Source: Serratia odorifera (GTDB lineage Bacteria; Pseudomonadota; Gammaproteobacteria; Enterobacterales; Enterobacteriaceae). Taken from it: a stretch of DNA of 64,000 bases. Below the pieces are notes generated by a model that worked only from the letters and a program-made list of their open reading frames with translations, ran no database searches and had not been told where the DNA came from. Below, in pieces: positions 19,324 through 30,781 of this stretch (positions are counted from its first letter, which is position 1; each line of letters begins with the position of its first letter). The stretch lies in assembly GCF_900635445.1 (NCBI RefSeq), contig NZ_LR134117.1, positions 3,534,001 to 3,598,000 of the forward strand, written 5' to 3'. The position numbers and the translations under genes are program-made.

Positions 19324-19985
19324 TGCAAGAAAGTATTCAACTGGCGCTGGATTCAGCGCCATTTTTATTGAAAGGTGCCATCCTTACCCTCCAGCTCAGT
19401 CTGGGGGGGATGGCGTTGGGGCTGGTGTTGGGCTTCGTATTGGCGCTGATGCGCCTTTCGCGTTTTTGGCCGCTGTCATGGCTGTCACGTATCTACGTGT
19501 CGCTGTTTCGCGGTACGCCGCTGATAGCCCAACTGTTCATGATCTACTACGGTCTGCCACAGTTCGGCATCGAACTGGATCCGTTTCCGGCGGCGCTGAT
19601 CGGCCTGTCGCTCAACACTGCGGCCTACACCTCTGAAACGCTGCGTGCGGCAATTGCCTCGATCGACAAAGGGCAGTGGGAAGCTGCCGCCAGCATCGGC
19701 ATGACGCCGTGGCAAACCCTGCGCCGGGTGATCCTGCCGCAGGCGGCGCGCACCGCATTGCCACCGTTGGGTAACAGTTTTATCGGCCTGGTGAAGGACA
19801 CCTCGCTGGCGGCCACCATTCAGGTGCCGGAGCTGTTCCGTCAGGCACAGCTGATCACTTCGCGTACGTTGGAGGTTTTCACCATGTATCTGGCGGCTTC
19901 GCTGATTTACTGGGTGATGGCGACGCTGCTGTCCGCGCTGCAAAACCGCCTGGAAGCGCATGTAAACCGTCAGGATAAGGAATAA
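19323..19985 (+). CDS. tcyL: L-cystine ABC transporter permease TcyL
   Basis: 220 aa with about five membrane segments. The His/Glu/Gln-type amino-acid permease EAA loop is visible as GQWEAAASIGMTPWQTLRRVI, read in two adjoining pieces. FRGTPLIAQLFMIYYGLPQF is another family hallmark. It forms the membrane channel of the cystine importer with TcyN and TcyJ. It overlaps tcyJ by one base and ends 3 bases before tcyN, so translation is coupled. Confidence 0.95.
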   Translation: MQESIQLALDSAPFLLKGAILTLQLSLGGMALGLVLGFVLALMRLSRFWPLSWLSRIYVSLFRGTPLIAQLFMIYYGLPQFGIELDPFPAALIGLSLNTAAYTSETLRAAIASIDKGQWEAAASIGMTPWQTLRRVILPQAARTALPPLGNSFIGLVKDTSLAATIQVPELFRQAQLITSRTLEVFTMYLAASLIYWVMATLLSALQNRLEAHVNRQDKE

Positions 19986-19988
19986 CGC

Positions 19989-20741
19989 ATGAGTGCCATC
20001 GAAGTGAAAGGCCTGGTCAAACAGTTTAACGGCCAGACGGTACTGCACGGTATTGACCTTGAAGTGAATTCTGGCGAAGTGGTGGCGATTATCGGGCCGA
20101 GCGGTTCGGGCAAAACCACGCTATTGCGCAGCATCAACCTGTTGGAGGTACCGGATGCCGGTACCATTCGCGTCGGCAATATCCAGATTGACGGTTCGCG
20201 CTCGCTGGGCAAGCAAAAAAACCAGGTGCGCGAGCTGCGTCAGCAGGTGGGCTTTGTCTTCCAGAGCTTTAACCTGTTCCCGCACCGTTCGGTACTGGAA
20301 AATATCATTGAGGGGCCGGTGATCGTCAAGGGTGAAGCGCGTGGCGCGGCGGAACAACGTGCCCGCGCATTGTTGGCGAAGGTCGGGCTGAACGGCAAGG
20401 AGGCGGCCTATCCGAAGCGTCTGTCCGGCGGGCAGCAGCAGCGGGTGGCGATCGCGCGCGCGCTGGCGATGCAGCCGGAAGTGATTCTGTTTGATGAACC
20501 GACCTCGGCTCTCGACCCGGAACTGGTTGGTGAGGTGCTGAATACCATCCGGGCGCTGGCGGAAGAGAAGCGCACCATGGTGATTGTCACCCATGAAATG
20601 AGCTTTGCCCGCGACGTCGCCGATCGGGCGATTTTTATGGATCACGGTCGTATCGTTGAGCAGGGACCGGCCAAAGAGCTGTTTACCCATCCGCAGCATC
20701 AACGCACCCAGCAGTTCCTCGACAAGTTCCTCAACCAGTGA
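19989..20741 (+). CDS. tcyN: L-cystine ABC transporter ATPase TcyN
   Basis: 250 aa. Walker A is IIGPSGSGKTTLLRSI, the signature is RLSGGQQQRVAIARALAM, Walker B is EVILFDEPTSALDPELVG and the switch is TMVIVTHEMSFARDVADR. This is the full set for a PAAT-family ATPase that drives TcyJL. Length equals the E. coli protein. It is the last gene of the dcyD-tcyJLN group and is convergent with putA. Confidence 0.96.
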   Translation: MSAIEVKGLVKQFNGQTVLHGIDLEVNSGEVVAIIGPSGSGKTTLLRSINLLEVPDAGTIRVGNIQIDGSRSLGKQKNQVRELRQQVGFVFQSFNLFPHRSVLENIIEGPVIVKGEARGAAEQRARALLAKVGLNGKEAAYPKRLSGGQQQRVAIARALAMQPEVILFDEPTSALDPELVGEVLNTIRALAEEKRTMVIVTHEMSFARDVADRAIFMDHGRIVEQGPAKELFTHPQHQRTQQFLDKFLNQ

Positions 20742-20895
20742 TGACGGCTTAGCCGACAAGGGGGGATGCCGCCTGGCTTGCCCCCGACGCTGACCACCAC
20801 ACGCGCCTATCGACGTTAACGGCCCGTGAGGTTGTCAGACCATCGCTCGCGCTGCCGCGCCATGGCGTCACACCGAACATTACCAGCGTTGCCAA

Positions 20896-20928
20896 TAAAA
20901 ATGCCGCCCGGGATTAACCGGGCGGCAT
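20896..20928 (-). terminator. Intrinsic terminator of putA
   Basis: An 11-bp perfect GC-rich stem (ATGCCGCCCGG / CCGGGCGGCAT, 20901-20911 with 20918-20928) has a 6-base loop. On the minus strand the stem is followed directly by TTTTTATT, about 45 bases after the putA stop. Confidence 0.9.
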
Positions 20929-20972
20929 GGGGTTTAATGCGCCATCATCGCAGCCTGGGCTGCAAACGCAGG

Positions 20973-23900
20973 TTAGCCGATTGACATCAGGCTGGCGTTG
21001 CCACCGGCAGCGGCGGTATTGACGCTCAACGAGCGTTCGACCAGCAGACGTTCCAGCAGGATATTGGTTTCGCCGTGCGCGAAGCCCTGCACCGAGACAA
21101 TGGCACCGCCGCGCTGGGCAATTTGTTCACACAGGGTGCGCAACTGATCGGCGTCTCCGTGATAGATGGCCGCGTCAAACTCCAGCTTGTCGTTCTGCCA
21201 GTCCTTGCTAAAGCGGATACATGCCTGGACGTCGGCCGGCAGGCGGCGATACAGCGTGCGTTGCAGTTCGGTATCGACCCACAGCGCCTGGCTGCCTACC
21301 GCCAGCACTGCTGCCAACTGCGTCAGCGCATCGGCTTCATTGTCGGCCAGGCACAGCACGCGTTCACGCGGCAGCAGGGCGTAGGTATTGCGCTCGCCGG
21401 TCGGGCCTGGCAGCGGACGTACCGTACCGCCCTGGCCAAGCTCGGCATAGCGTTGCGCCAGCGTTGCCAGATCGCGCAGGTTTTCCGCCGTGGCCCATTT
21501 TTCCAGCGCCTGATGCGGCATCAGCAACGCCGGGCGCGCGGTGGCCTCCAGCGGGCGTTCGGCGTCCTGACGGTTCAGCGTACGCTGAACCGCATCCTCT
21601 GGACGGTGTGCCAGCAGGCGGTAGAGATACAGCGGACCGCCGGCCTTGGGTCCGGTGCCGGACAGGCCTTCGCCACCGAACGGCTGCACGCCGACCACCG
21701 CACCGACCATATTGCGGTTCACGTACAGGTTACCCACTTTGGCCCGTTCGGTAACCCGCGCAATGGTTTCGTCGATACGGGTGTGGATACCCAACGTCAG
21801 GCCATAGCCGGCGGCGTTGATCTGATCGACCAGCGCTTCCAGGTTGGCGCGCTGGAAGCGCACCACGTGCAGCACCGGGCCAAAGATCTCTTTTTGCAGC
21901 TCGTCGAAGCTCTCCAGTTCGATCAGCGTTGGTTTGATAAAGGTGCCGCGTGGCCACTCCTTTTCGTCCTGCGCGTTGCTTTGTGCAGCCTGATACACCT
22001 TGCGACCCTTGGCACGCATTGCCTGAATATGACGTTCAATGCCGGTTTTGGCATCGGCATCGATCACCGGGCCAATGTCGGTCGACAGACGCTCCGGGTT
22101 GCCCATGCGGCATTCGGCCATTGCGCCACGCAGCATTTGCAGGGTGTGTTCCGCCACGTCTTCCTGAATGCACAGGATACGCAGCGCGGAGCAGCGCTGG
22201 CCGGCGCTGTCAAAGGCCGACGCCACCACGTCGGTCACTACCTGCTCGGTCAGCGCCGACGAGTCGACGATCATGGCGTTCAGACCACCGGTTTCGGCGA
22301 TCAGCGGCGTTGGGCGACCCTGCGGATCCAGGCGACCGGCGATACTGCGTTGCAGAATGCCTGCCACGTCGGTCGAGCCGGTGAACATTACGCCACGCAC
22401 CCGCGCATCGTTGACCAGCCGTGCGCCAACCGATTCGCCCTGACCGGGCAGCAATTGCAGCACCCCTTGCGGAATGCCGGCTTCCAGCAGAATACGCACC
22501 GCCTGAGCGGCGACCAGCGGAGTCTGTTCCGCCGGTTTCGCCAGCACGCTGTTACCGGCTGCCAGCGCAGCGGCAATCTGACCGGTGAAAATCGCCAGTG
22601 GGAAGTTCCATGGGCTGATGCACACTACCGGGCCGAGCGGGCGATGGCTGTCGTTGGCAAAGTCGTCGCGCACCTGGCCGGCATAGTAATGCAGGAAGTC
22701 AACCGCTTCGCGCACTTCGGCAATGGCGTTATTAAAGGTTTTGCCGGCTTCGCGCACCAGTATGCCCAGCAGGCTTTGCAACTGACTTTCCATCAGTTCG
22801 GCTGCGCGTTCCAGCACCGCAGCGCGCTGTTCCGGCGGGGTCGCGAACCAGATAGGCCCGGCGGCAGCGGCGGCGTCCAGAGCACGGCTGACTTCGTCTT
22901 CGGTGGTTTCGCGCACATAACCGACGATGTCGCTCGGCTCGGCCGGGTTGATCACCGGCTGTTCGACGCCCTGATCCAGCTCGGCATCAATGATCGGTTC
23001 GGCGCGCCACTGTTGCACCGCGCTGGTGAGCAGGGCGCTGGAAAGCGACGCCAGAAGCTGCTCGTTTGACAGATCCAAACCGCTGGAGTTGACGCGCTTG
23101 TCACCGTACAGCTCGCGCGGCAGCGGAATACGCGGATGCGGCAGGCCAAGCTGGCCTTCGGTTGCCGCCAGCGCTTCGACCGCCAGCACCGGGTCGGCCA
23201 CCAGTTCATCCAGCGGCAGCGTGGCGTCGGCGATGCGGTTGACGAACGAGGTATTGGCGCCGTTTTCCAGCAGGCGGCGCACCAGATAGGCCAGCAGCGT
23301 TTCGTGGGTGCCGACCGGAGCGTAAATGCGGCATGGGCGGTTCAGTTTACCGTCTGCCACTTTACCCACCACCTGTTCGTACAGCGGCTCGCCCATGCCG
23401 TGCAGGCACTGGAACTCGTATTGTCCCGGGTAATAGTTATTGGCCCGCCATATGGTAGATGGCGCTCAGGGTGTGGGCGTTGTGAGTGGCGAACTGCGGG
23501 TAAATCAGGTTTGGCACCGACAGCAGTTTGCGCGCGCAGGCCAGATACGAGACGTCGGTGTACACTTTGCGGGTGTACACCGGATAGCCTTCCAGCCCGT
23601 CAACCTGCGCACGTTTGATTTCGCTGTCCCAGTAGGCGCCTTTCACCAGACGGATCATCAGGCGGCGACGGCTGCGCTGCGCCATATCGATGACCGCGTC
23701 AATGGCGAACGGACAACGCTTCTGATAGGCCTGGATCACGAAACCGATGCCGTTCCAGCCGGCCAGCTGCGGTTCGAAGCACAGTTTTTCCAGCAGATCG
23801 AGCGAGATTTCCAGACGATCCGCTTCTTCGGCGTCAATATTGATGCCGATGTCATATTGGCGCGCTTGCAGCGTCAGTGACAGCAGGCGAGGATAAAGCT

Positions 23901-24946
23901 CTTCCATCACCCGATCGTACTGCGCGCGGCTGTAACGTGGGTGCAGCGCGGACAGCTTGATGGAAATGCCGGGGCCTTCATAGATGCCACGGCCGTTGGA
24001 GGCTTTGCCGATAGCGTGAATGGCCTGCTGATAGGACACCAGGTAGGCCTGCGCGTCGGCTTCGGTCAGCGCGGCCTCTCCCAGCATGTCGTAAGAGTAG
24101 CGGAAACCCTTGTCTTCCAGCTTGCGCGCGTTGGCCAGCGCTTCGGCGATGGTTTCGCCGGTAACGAACTGCTCGCCCATCAGGCGCATCGCCATATCCA
24201 CGCCTTTGCGGATCAGCGGTTCGCCGCTCTTGCCGATAATGCGATTCAGCGAGCGTGACAGATTGGCTTCGTTATGCGTGGAAACCAGCTTGCCGGTGAA
24301 CAGCAGGCCCCAGGTGGCAGCGTTAACGAACAGCGAAGGGCTGCGACCCAGGTGCGAATGCCAGTTACCGTTGCTGATTTTGTCACGGATCAGCGCGTCG
24401 CGGGTCGGCTTGTCGGGAATACGCAACAACGCTTCCGCCAGACACATCAACGCCACGCCTTCCTGCGACGACAGCGAGAACTCTTGCAGCAGGCCTTGCA
24501 CCATACCGGCGCGCCCGTGTGCACTCTTTTGGTTGCGCAGCTTCTCGGCGATGCCATAGGCCATCTTATGCGTGGCCTGTGCAAGATCGGCGGGTAAACG
24601 CGCCTGTTCGAGTAACATCGGCACCACTTCGCTCTCCGGGCGTCGATAGGCGGCGGTAATCGCCGCGCGGTTGACCGACTGCGGCAGAATTTGTTCTGCA
24701 AAATCAAGGAACGGCTGGTGTGACTCTTCCTGCGGTTGCGGCATAATGTCGTCCGCGTCACTTTGGTTGGCGACAGTCAGTGCTGGAATTTCGGGGAATA
24801 TCGGAGCCGCTCTCAAGGCGTTCAAGATAATTAAAAATGGCTTGCTTGATCAGCCAGTGAGGCGTGCGATCGATACGCTGTGCCGCGCTTTTAATGCGAT
24901 CGCGTGTTGCCTCGTCAAGTTTCACGCCCATTGTGGTAGTGCCCAT
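20973..24946 (-). CDS. putA: Bifunctional proline dehydrogenase / P5C dehydrogenase and repressor PutA (two apparent frameshifts)
   Basis: Restored length is about 1323 aa (E. coli 1320). Domains in order: ribbon-helix-helix repressor (MGTTTMGVKLDEATRDRI), proline dehydrogenase barrel (for example GEPLIRKGVDMAMRLMGEQF, FEPQLAGWNGIGFVIQAYQK), then aldehyde dehydrogenase (ISPWNFPLAIFTGQIAAAL, AETGGLNAMIVDSS, SAFDSAGQRCSALR with the catalytic Cys) and a C-terminal flap ending NTAAAGGNASLMSIG. Two single-base insertions break it: GGGG for GGG at 24793-24796, and an extra base near 23436-23440 after HMAGQ. It oxidises proline to glutamate at the membrane and represses the put genes when proline is absent. 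It is divergent from putP. Confidence 0.95.
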
Positions 24947-25496
24947 GCCAATCCAACTCCTGTGTGTTTAGAACCTATCCCATCAGGCTATTCAATTACC
25001 GGGCCAGCTTAGCCTGTTGGGATAGGTTCGTGAGATGTGTTGTGTGTGTCTTGAATGCTGACAATATCCTGCATGTTGCAACTTTGTGCAACCTTGTTAA
25101 ATCAGGCCAGTGAGGGAAATGTGAGTCAACTCGATTTTTTAACATCGCAGCACGGCACGATTCTTGCTGCATTAAATCAGGCGCCAGCCAGTACAACCGT
25201 CAGCGGTAGTGATATAGCTGCTAACAGCAGAGGTGCTACCGTTTTGGCAGGATGCGAGTGCAACCCATAAGGCGGTTAAATGTGACGCAGGGTAAACTTT
25301 GTGTAACTTTGTTGTTAAAAGTGTTGTTGATTTTGGAAAGGGTCAACTAGGATAGCCAACGGTTTCATATTCCCGGGCTGAAACTATTTTACCCGCAGCA
25401 CATGCGCATTCCGCCTCGTTCCGGCGGTTGGGCAAATGATGATACATCGCGATTCTGCGCAAAAAGCGTAGAGCGATAATAATGAGTGGAGAGTTT
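24947..25496. promoter_or_regulatory. putA-putP divergent regulatory region with GTTGCA motifs
   Basis: About 550 bases with no convincing gene. PutA of E. coli is known to bind sites with a GTTGCA core. Here GTTGCA occurs at 25075-25080, its complement TGCAAC at 25087-25092 (an inverted pair 6 bases apart), and another TGCAAC at 25259-25264. GGAGAG at 25488-25493 is the putP ribosome site. Exact promoters were not assigned. Confidence 0.65.
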
Positions 25497-26982
25497 ATGA
25501 CAATGAGCACACCTATGCTGGTGACCTTCCTGGTGTACATATTCGGGATGGTACTGATCGGCCTGCTTGCCTACCGGGCAACCAATAACTTTGACGACTA
25601 TATCCTCGGTGGCCGCAGTCTGGGCAGCGTGGTGACCGCGTTGTCTGCCGGCGCCTCCGACATGAGCGGCTGGTTGCTGATGGGACTGCCCGGGGCGATT
25701 TTCCTGTCTGGCATTTCCGAAAGCTGGATCGCCATCGGTCTGACCATAGGCGCCTATCTGAACTGGAAACTGGTGGCGGGGCGCCTGCGGGTACACACCG
25801 AAGCCAACAACAATGCCTTGACGCTACCGGATTACTTCACCAGCCGTTTTGAAGACAACAGCAAACTGCTGCGGGTGATTTCCGCCATCGTTATTCTGGT
25901 GTTCTTCACCATCTACTGTGCTTCCGGCATTGTGGCCGGCGCGCGCCTGTTTGAAAGCACCTTCGGCATGAGTTATGAAACGGCGCTGTGGGCCGGCACC
26001 GCAGCCACCATTCTGTATACCTTTATCGGTGGTTTCCTGGCGGTTAGCTGGACCGATACCGTACAGGCCAGCCTGATGATCTTTGCGCTGATCCTGACGC
26101 CGGTGTTTGTGATCCTGGCGGTGGGCGGCATTGACACCTCCATGATGGTGATCGAGGCCAAGAACCCGGCCAATATCGACATGTTCAAGGGGCTGAATCT
26201 GGTAGCCATCCTGTCGCTGCTGGGCTGGGGGCTGGGCTATTTCGGTCAGCCGCACATTCTGGCGCGCTTTATGGCGGCGGATTCGCACCGTACCATTCGC
26301 AGCGCCCGTCGCATCAGTATGGCCTGGATGATCCTGTGTCTGGTTGGTACCGTGGCGGTCGGTTTCTTCGGCATTGCCTATTTTGCCAACAACCCGGATC
26401 AGGCCGGCAACGTGTCGCAGAACGGTGAGCGGGTGTTCATTGAACTGGCGAGACTGCTGTTCAACCCGTGGGTGGCCGGTATTCTACTGTCGGCCATTCT
26501 GGCAGCGGTGATGAGTACCCTGAGCTGCCAGCTGCTGGTGTGTTCCAGCGCGATTACCGAAGACCTGTACAAGGCTTTCCTGCGCAAGGGGGCCAGCCAG
26601 CGTGAGCTGGTGTGGGTCGGGCGTCTGATGGTGCTGGTGGTGGCGTTGATCGCCATCGCGCTGGCGGCCAACCCGGACAACCGTGTACTGGGTCTGGTGA
26701 GCTACGCCTGGGCCGGTTTTGGCGCGGCATTCGGTCCAGTGGTGCTGATTTCGGTGATGTGGTCGCGCATGACGCGCAACGGCGCGTTGGCCGGTATGCT
26801 GGTGGGCGCGGTGACGGTGCTGGTCTGGAAGCAGTATGCCTGGCTGGATCTGTACGAAATCATTCCTGGCTTCCTGTTCGCCAGCATCGCTATCGTGCTG
26901 GTCAGCCTGATGGGGCGTAAGCCGTCCGCCACCATCAACCGAACGTTTCGACCAGGCGGAAGCGGAGTTCAAAACCGTTTAA
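25497..26982 (+). CDS. putP: Sodium/proline symporter PutP (frameshift near the C-terminus)
   Basis: About 494 aa when restored. The start at 25497 gives MTMSTPMLVTFLVYIFGM, aligning with E. coli MAISTPML, and follows GGAGAG. It is an SSS-family transporter with about 13 membrane segments. Motifs include NNFDDYILGGRSLG, GWGLGYFGQPHILARFMA and SAILAAVMSTLSCQLLVCSS, which carries the Na+-site Ser/Thr residues. Near the end, an extra C at 26939-26940 diverts the frame so the literal ORF runs on to 27017. With it removed, the protein ends ERFDQAEAEFKTV at 26982, a normal PutP tail. The indel affects only about 15 residues, so function might survive even if real. Confidence 0.93.
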
Positions 26983-27004
26983 GCTGCGCTCTACTCGAAA
27001 TTGA

Positions 27005-27030
27005 AACGGCTCCTTGATGGAGCCGTTTTT
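27005..27030 (+). terminator. Intrinsic terminator of putP
   Basis: AACGGCTCC, a 5-base loop and GGAGCCGTT form a perfect 9-bp stem, followed by TTT. It starts 22 bases after the restored putP stop. Confidence 0.9.
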
Positions 27031-27068
27031 CGTTTTGGCCCACGGTTAGGGATGCAACGCCGTTGCGC

Positions 27069-27288
27069 TCAGCGGCGAACGGCAGGAAAGGCGTGTTGAC
27101 CACGGGTCGATACCCGCGTCAGCAGCACCAGCAATGCGGGCGAAAACGCGCCGACGCCAAGGCGATCCAAACAGTACATCGCCAATGATGCCGCCGCCGG
27201 CGATCGCCAGGTTCCAGGCGGTGACCCGCATGGACTGCGTCAGCCTGGCGCAAGGTGGTTCATCCACGATGGTTACAACTGGCGACAA
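27069..27288 (-). pseudogene. C-terminal remnant of an MFS transporter
   Basis: Read on the minus strand, SMRVTAWNLAIAGGGIIGD, then after one frame change LDRLGVGAFSPALLVLL, followed by a short tail ending HAFPAVRR and a stop at 27069. This looks like the last two transmembrane helices of a DHA1-type sugar or drug efflux protein (AraJ/YdhP-like). The frame change is an extra base in AAA at 27169-27171. Nothing upstream, toward 27300 and the efeU promoter, encodes the other ten or so helices, so the gene is truncated whatever the frameshift means. It is wedged between the putP terminator and the efe Fur box. Confidence 0.65.
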
Positions 27289-27334
27289 TTTGATAAGAAA
27301 AAATCACCCTTCGCACACTTGTATTTCTGCTTGA

Positions 27335-27353
27335 GAGAATGATAATCACTATC
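27335..27353. promoter_or_regulatory. Fur box upstream of efeUOB
   Basis: The 19 bases GAGAATGATAATCACTATC match the Fur consensus GATAATGATAATCATTATC at 17 positions. The site ends about 88 bases before the efeU ATG, so iron-replete repression of the operon is expected. Confidence 0.85.
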
Positions 27354-27441
27354 GTTCTGGTTTACTTTTCTTTACATTAACGACCGCCGAATTTCTCGCC
27401 GGCCAATCGACGATCGTCGTCATCTCAGAGGTTGTTAACCT

Positions 27442-28287
27442 ATGTTTGTACCCTTTCTTATCATGTTCCGTGAGGGCCTTGAGGCCGCGCTGATCGTCAG
27501 TCTGATCGCCAGCTACCTCAAGCGCACCCAGCGCGGGCAATGGCTTGGTGCCATGTGGGTTGGGGTGATCGCCGCTGCCGCGCTGTGCCTGGCGCTGGGG
27601 ATCTTCATCAATGAAACCACCGGCGAATTCCCGCAGAAACAGCAGGAGCTGTTTGAGGGGCTGGTGGCAGTGGTGGCGGTGCTGATCCTGACCTATATGG
27701 TGTTTTGGATGCGCAAGGTATCCCGCTCGGTGAAAGTGCATCTGGAAGGGGCTATCGACAACGCGCTGGCGTCTGGCAGGGGACAGAGTTGGGCATTGAT
27801 TGCCATGGTGTTCTTTGCGGTGGCGCGCGAAGGCTGGAGTCGGTGTTCTTCCTGCTGGCGGCGTTCCAGCAGGATGTGGGCATCGGCGCGCCGATCGGCG
27901 CGGTACTCGCCTGGTCTGCGCCATGGCGCTGGGCATGATGATTTACTGGGGCGGGGGTCAAGCTGCACCTGGCGAAATTCTTCAAATGGACCAGCCTGTT
28001 GATTCTGTTTGTCGCCGCCGGTCTGGCGGCCGGTGCGATCCGCGCCTTCCACGAAGCGGGGACTGTGGAACCACTTTCAGGCCGTGGCATTCGATCTCAG
28101 CGCCACGCTTTCCACCCATTCGCTGTTTGGCACGCTGCTTGAGGGCATGTTCGGCTATCAGGAAGCGCCGTCGGTCAGCGAAGTGGCGGTGTATTTCCTC
28201 TACCTGATCCCGGCACTGGTGTGCTTTTTGCTGCCGCCGCGTGCGGCCGCGGCCACGGTGGCGGCACAACGTAAAATCAACCATTAA
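27442..28287 (+). CDS. efeU: Ferrous iron permease EfeU (four apparent frameshifts)
   Basis: Restored length is 281 aa (E. coli 276). It is an Ftr1-type permease of about seven helices with the two iron motifs REGLEAALI near residue 10 and, after repair, REGLES near residue 130. The reading frame changes four times: a missing G at 27832-27833, a missing G near 27908, an extra G in 27952-27957 and an extra G at 28057-28060. The net change is zero, and protein similarity is maintained throughout (for example GAPIGAVL, CAMALGMMIYWGG, LLILFVAAGLAAGAIRAFHE). EfeU imports iron with EfeO and EfeB, mainly at low pH. E. coli K-12 is known for a natural efeU frameshift, but four in one well-conserved gene suggest sequence error. 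Confidence 0.88.
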
Positions 28288-28306
28288 CTTTAACAGGGAA
28301 TCTTGC

Positions 28307-29436
28307 ATGACGACTCAATTCCGCCGTAAGGCATTACATGCCGCATTACTGGCCGCACCGGCGTTGGCGTTCAGCGTCGGCGCCTCGGCGGCCGATGTGC
28401 CGCAGGTGAAGATTAGCGTTAACGACAAGCAGTGCGAGCCGATGCAGCTGAGCGTGTCGGCCGGCAAAACCCAGTTCGTGGTGCATAATGCCAGCCAGAA
28501 AAACCTGGAATGGGAAATTCTCAAAGGCGTGATGGTGGTGGAAGAGCGCGAAAATATTGCGCCGGGGTTCACGCAAAAAATGACCGCCAACCTCGAGCCC
28601 GGCGAGTATGACATGACCTGTGGTCTGCTCAGCAATCCGAAGGGCAAACTGACGGTGACTGCGGCCGCCACCGCCGGTGACGGCAAGCCGAGCGTGCTGG
28701 ATCTGGTGGGGCCGATTGCCGAATACAAGGTCTACGTCAGCCAAGAGGTCGATGGCCTGGTCAAACAGACAAACGGTTTACCGATGCGGTCAAGGCCGGC
28801 AATCTGGCAGAAGCGCGCACGCTGTATGCGCCGACGCGGCAGCATTATGAGCGTATCGAACCGATCGCCGAACTGTTCTCCGATCTGGACGGCAGTATCG
28901 ACGCCCGTGAAGACGATTACGAGAAAAAGGCCGAAGATCCCAACTTCACCGGCTTCCACCGTTTGGAAAAGGCGCTGTTCGCCGATAACACCACCAACGG
29001 CATGAACGATTACGCCGATCGCCTGTACCGAGACACCGTCGAACTGCAAAAACGCATTACCGGTCTGACGTTCCCACCGAGCAAGGTGGTGGGCGGCGCA
29101 GCGGGTCTGATCGAGGAAGTGGCCGCCAGTAAAATCAGTGGCGAAGAGGACCGTTACAGCCGCACCGATCTGTGGGATTTCCAGGCCAATGTCGATGGCG
29201 CGCAGAAGATAGTCAACCTGTTGCGCCCATTGCTGATCAAGGCCAATGGAGCGCTGCTGGCCAAAATTGACGCCAACTTCAAAACCGTCGACGGCGTGCT
29301 GGCGAAATACAAAATCGGGGACGGCTACGCCTCTTATGAAAAACTGACCGATGCCGATCGCAACGCGTTGAAGGGACCAATCACCGCGCTGGCGGAAGAT
29401 TTGTCGCAGTTGCGCGGCGTGTTGGGACTGGATTGA
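28307..29436 (+). CDS. efeO: Iron uptake periplasmic protein EfeO (one apparent frameshift)
   Basis: Restored length is 376 aa (E. coli 375). A signal peptide covers about residues 1-29 ([15 protein letters not shown] then AD). A cupredoxin-like N-terminal domain ([20 protein letters not shown]) precedes the M75 peptidase-like C-terminal domain with the HxxE-type segment [14 protein letters not shown]. One base is missing near 28773, between QT and [10 protein letters not shown]. The rest aligns to the end ([16 protein letters not shown]). EfeO is proposed to pass iron to EfeU. It follows efeU by 19 bases. Confidence 0.9.
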
Positions 29437-29447
29437 GGCAACGGGCG

Positions 29448-30756
29448 ATGAGCAAGCAAATCGTCGGCCCGCAGGACGGGCCGCATTCGCAACCGCAGGA
29501 GGCCGCGTCGCCATCGCGTCGCCGTTTGCTGCTGGGGATGGGCATGGTGAGCGGCGCCTTGGCGCTGGGGGGTAACCCGCTGGCGCGTGCCGCCGATCGT
29601 GCTGCCGCCAGCGTCGAACCCCGGGATGAACGCTGGCAAACGCAGCCGTTTTACGGCCAGCATCAGGCCGGAGTAGTGACGCCGCAGCAGGCGGCAATGA
29701 TGCTGGTGGCGTTCGACGTGCTGGCCACCAACCGCCAGGATCTGGCGCGGTTATTCCGGTTGCTGACCGACCGCATTGCGTTTCTGACCCATGGCGGCAA
29801 GGCGCCGGAGGTGGACGCCAAGCTGCCGCCGCTGGATTCCGGCATCATGGGGCCGGAGATTTTACCCGGATAACCTGACCATTACGGTATCGGTCGGCGC
29901 CTCGCTGTTTGATGCGCGTTTCGGGCTGGCCGGCGCAAAAACCGCTGCGTTTGCAGCGCATGACGCGTTTCCCCCAACGATTCGCTCGATGCCAGTCTGT
30001 GTCATGGCGATCTGCTGTTGCAGATTTGCGCCAATACCCATGAAACGGTGATCCACGCGTTGCGCGATATTATCAAGCATGCGCCGGATCTGCTCAGCGT
30101 ACGCTGGAAGCGCGAGGGCTTTATTTCCACCCATGCGGCGCGCAGCAAAGGCAAGGAAACGCCGATCAATCTGCTGGGCTTCAAGGACGGCACCGCCAAT
30201 CCCAAAACCAGCGACACGCCATTGATGGACAAAGTGGTGTGGGTGGGCGACGACGCTGGAGAACCCGCCTGGGCAGTGGGTGGGCAGTTACCAGGCGGCG
30301 CGTATTATCCGCTTCCACGTCGAGTTTTGGGACCGTACGCCGTTGCAGGAACAACAGACCATCTTTGGCCGCGACAAGCACAGCGGTGCGCCGCTGGGCA
30401 TGCAACACGAGCATGACGAACCCGATTACGCCAACGACCCGCACGGCGAGATCATCCCGATGGATGCGCATATTCGACTGGCCAACCCGCGCACGCCGGC
30501 AAGCCAGAGCAACCTGATGCTGCGTCGTGGCTATAGCTATTCGCTCGGGGTGTCCAATGCCGGGCAGTTGGAAATGGGGCTGCTGTTTGTGTGCTATCAG
30601 GCGGATTTGGAAAAGGGTTTTTTGACGGTGCAAAAACGCCTCAACGGCGAGGCGCTGGAAGAGTACGTCAAGCCGATTGGCGGCGGCTATTTCTTTGTTT
30701 TGCCAGGCGTCAAGGACCGTCAGGACTCCCTCGGCAGCGCTCTGCTGTCAAGTTGA
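29448..30756 (+). CDS. efeB: Tat-exported heme-containing peroxidase EfeB (four apparent frameshifts)
   Basis: Restored length is about 434 aa (E. coli 423). A twin-arginine signal [19 protein letters not shown] lies near residues 24-42. This is a DyP-type peroxidase: after repair the motif region [14 protein letters not shown] holds the catalytic Asp, and [19 protein letters not shown] carries the later heme-pocket segment. Four single-base insertions break it: T-run 29859-29862, A-run 29937-29941, C-run 29971-29975, and a G at 30281-30283. EfeB oxidises ferrous iron or supports iron release from heme in the periplasm. It is the last efe gene, 11 bases after efeO. Confidence 0.88.
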
Positions 30757-30781
30757 TGGCGGCAATGTGCGGTGAGTGATG

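Noticed and set aside
21075..23069. 664-aa open frame antisense to putA
   Set aside because: Shadow of a high-GC gene with strong third-position bias; putA is unmistakable on the other strand.
25055..25270. 71-aa open frame between putA and putP
   Set aside because: It covers the GTTGCA operator motifs, has no ribosome site and no domain; more likely regulatory DNA.
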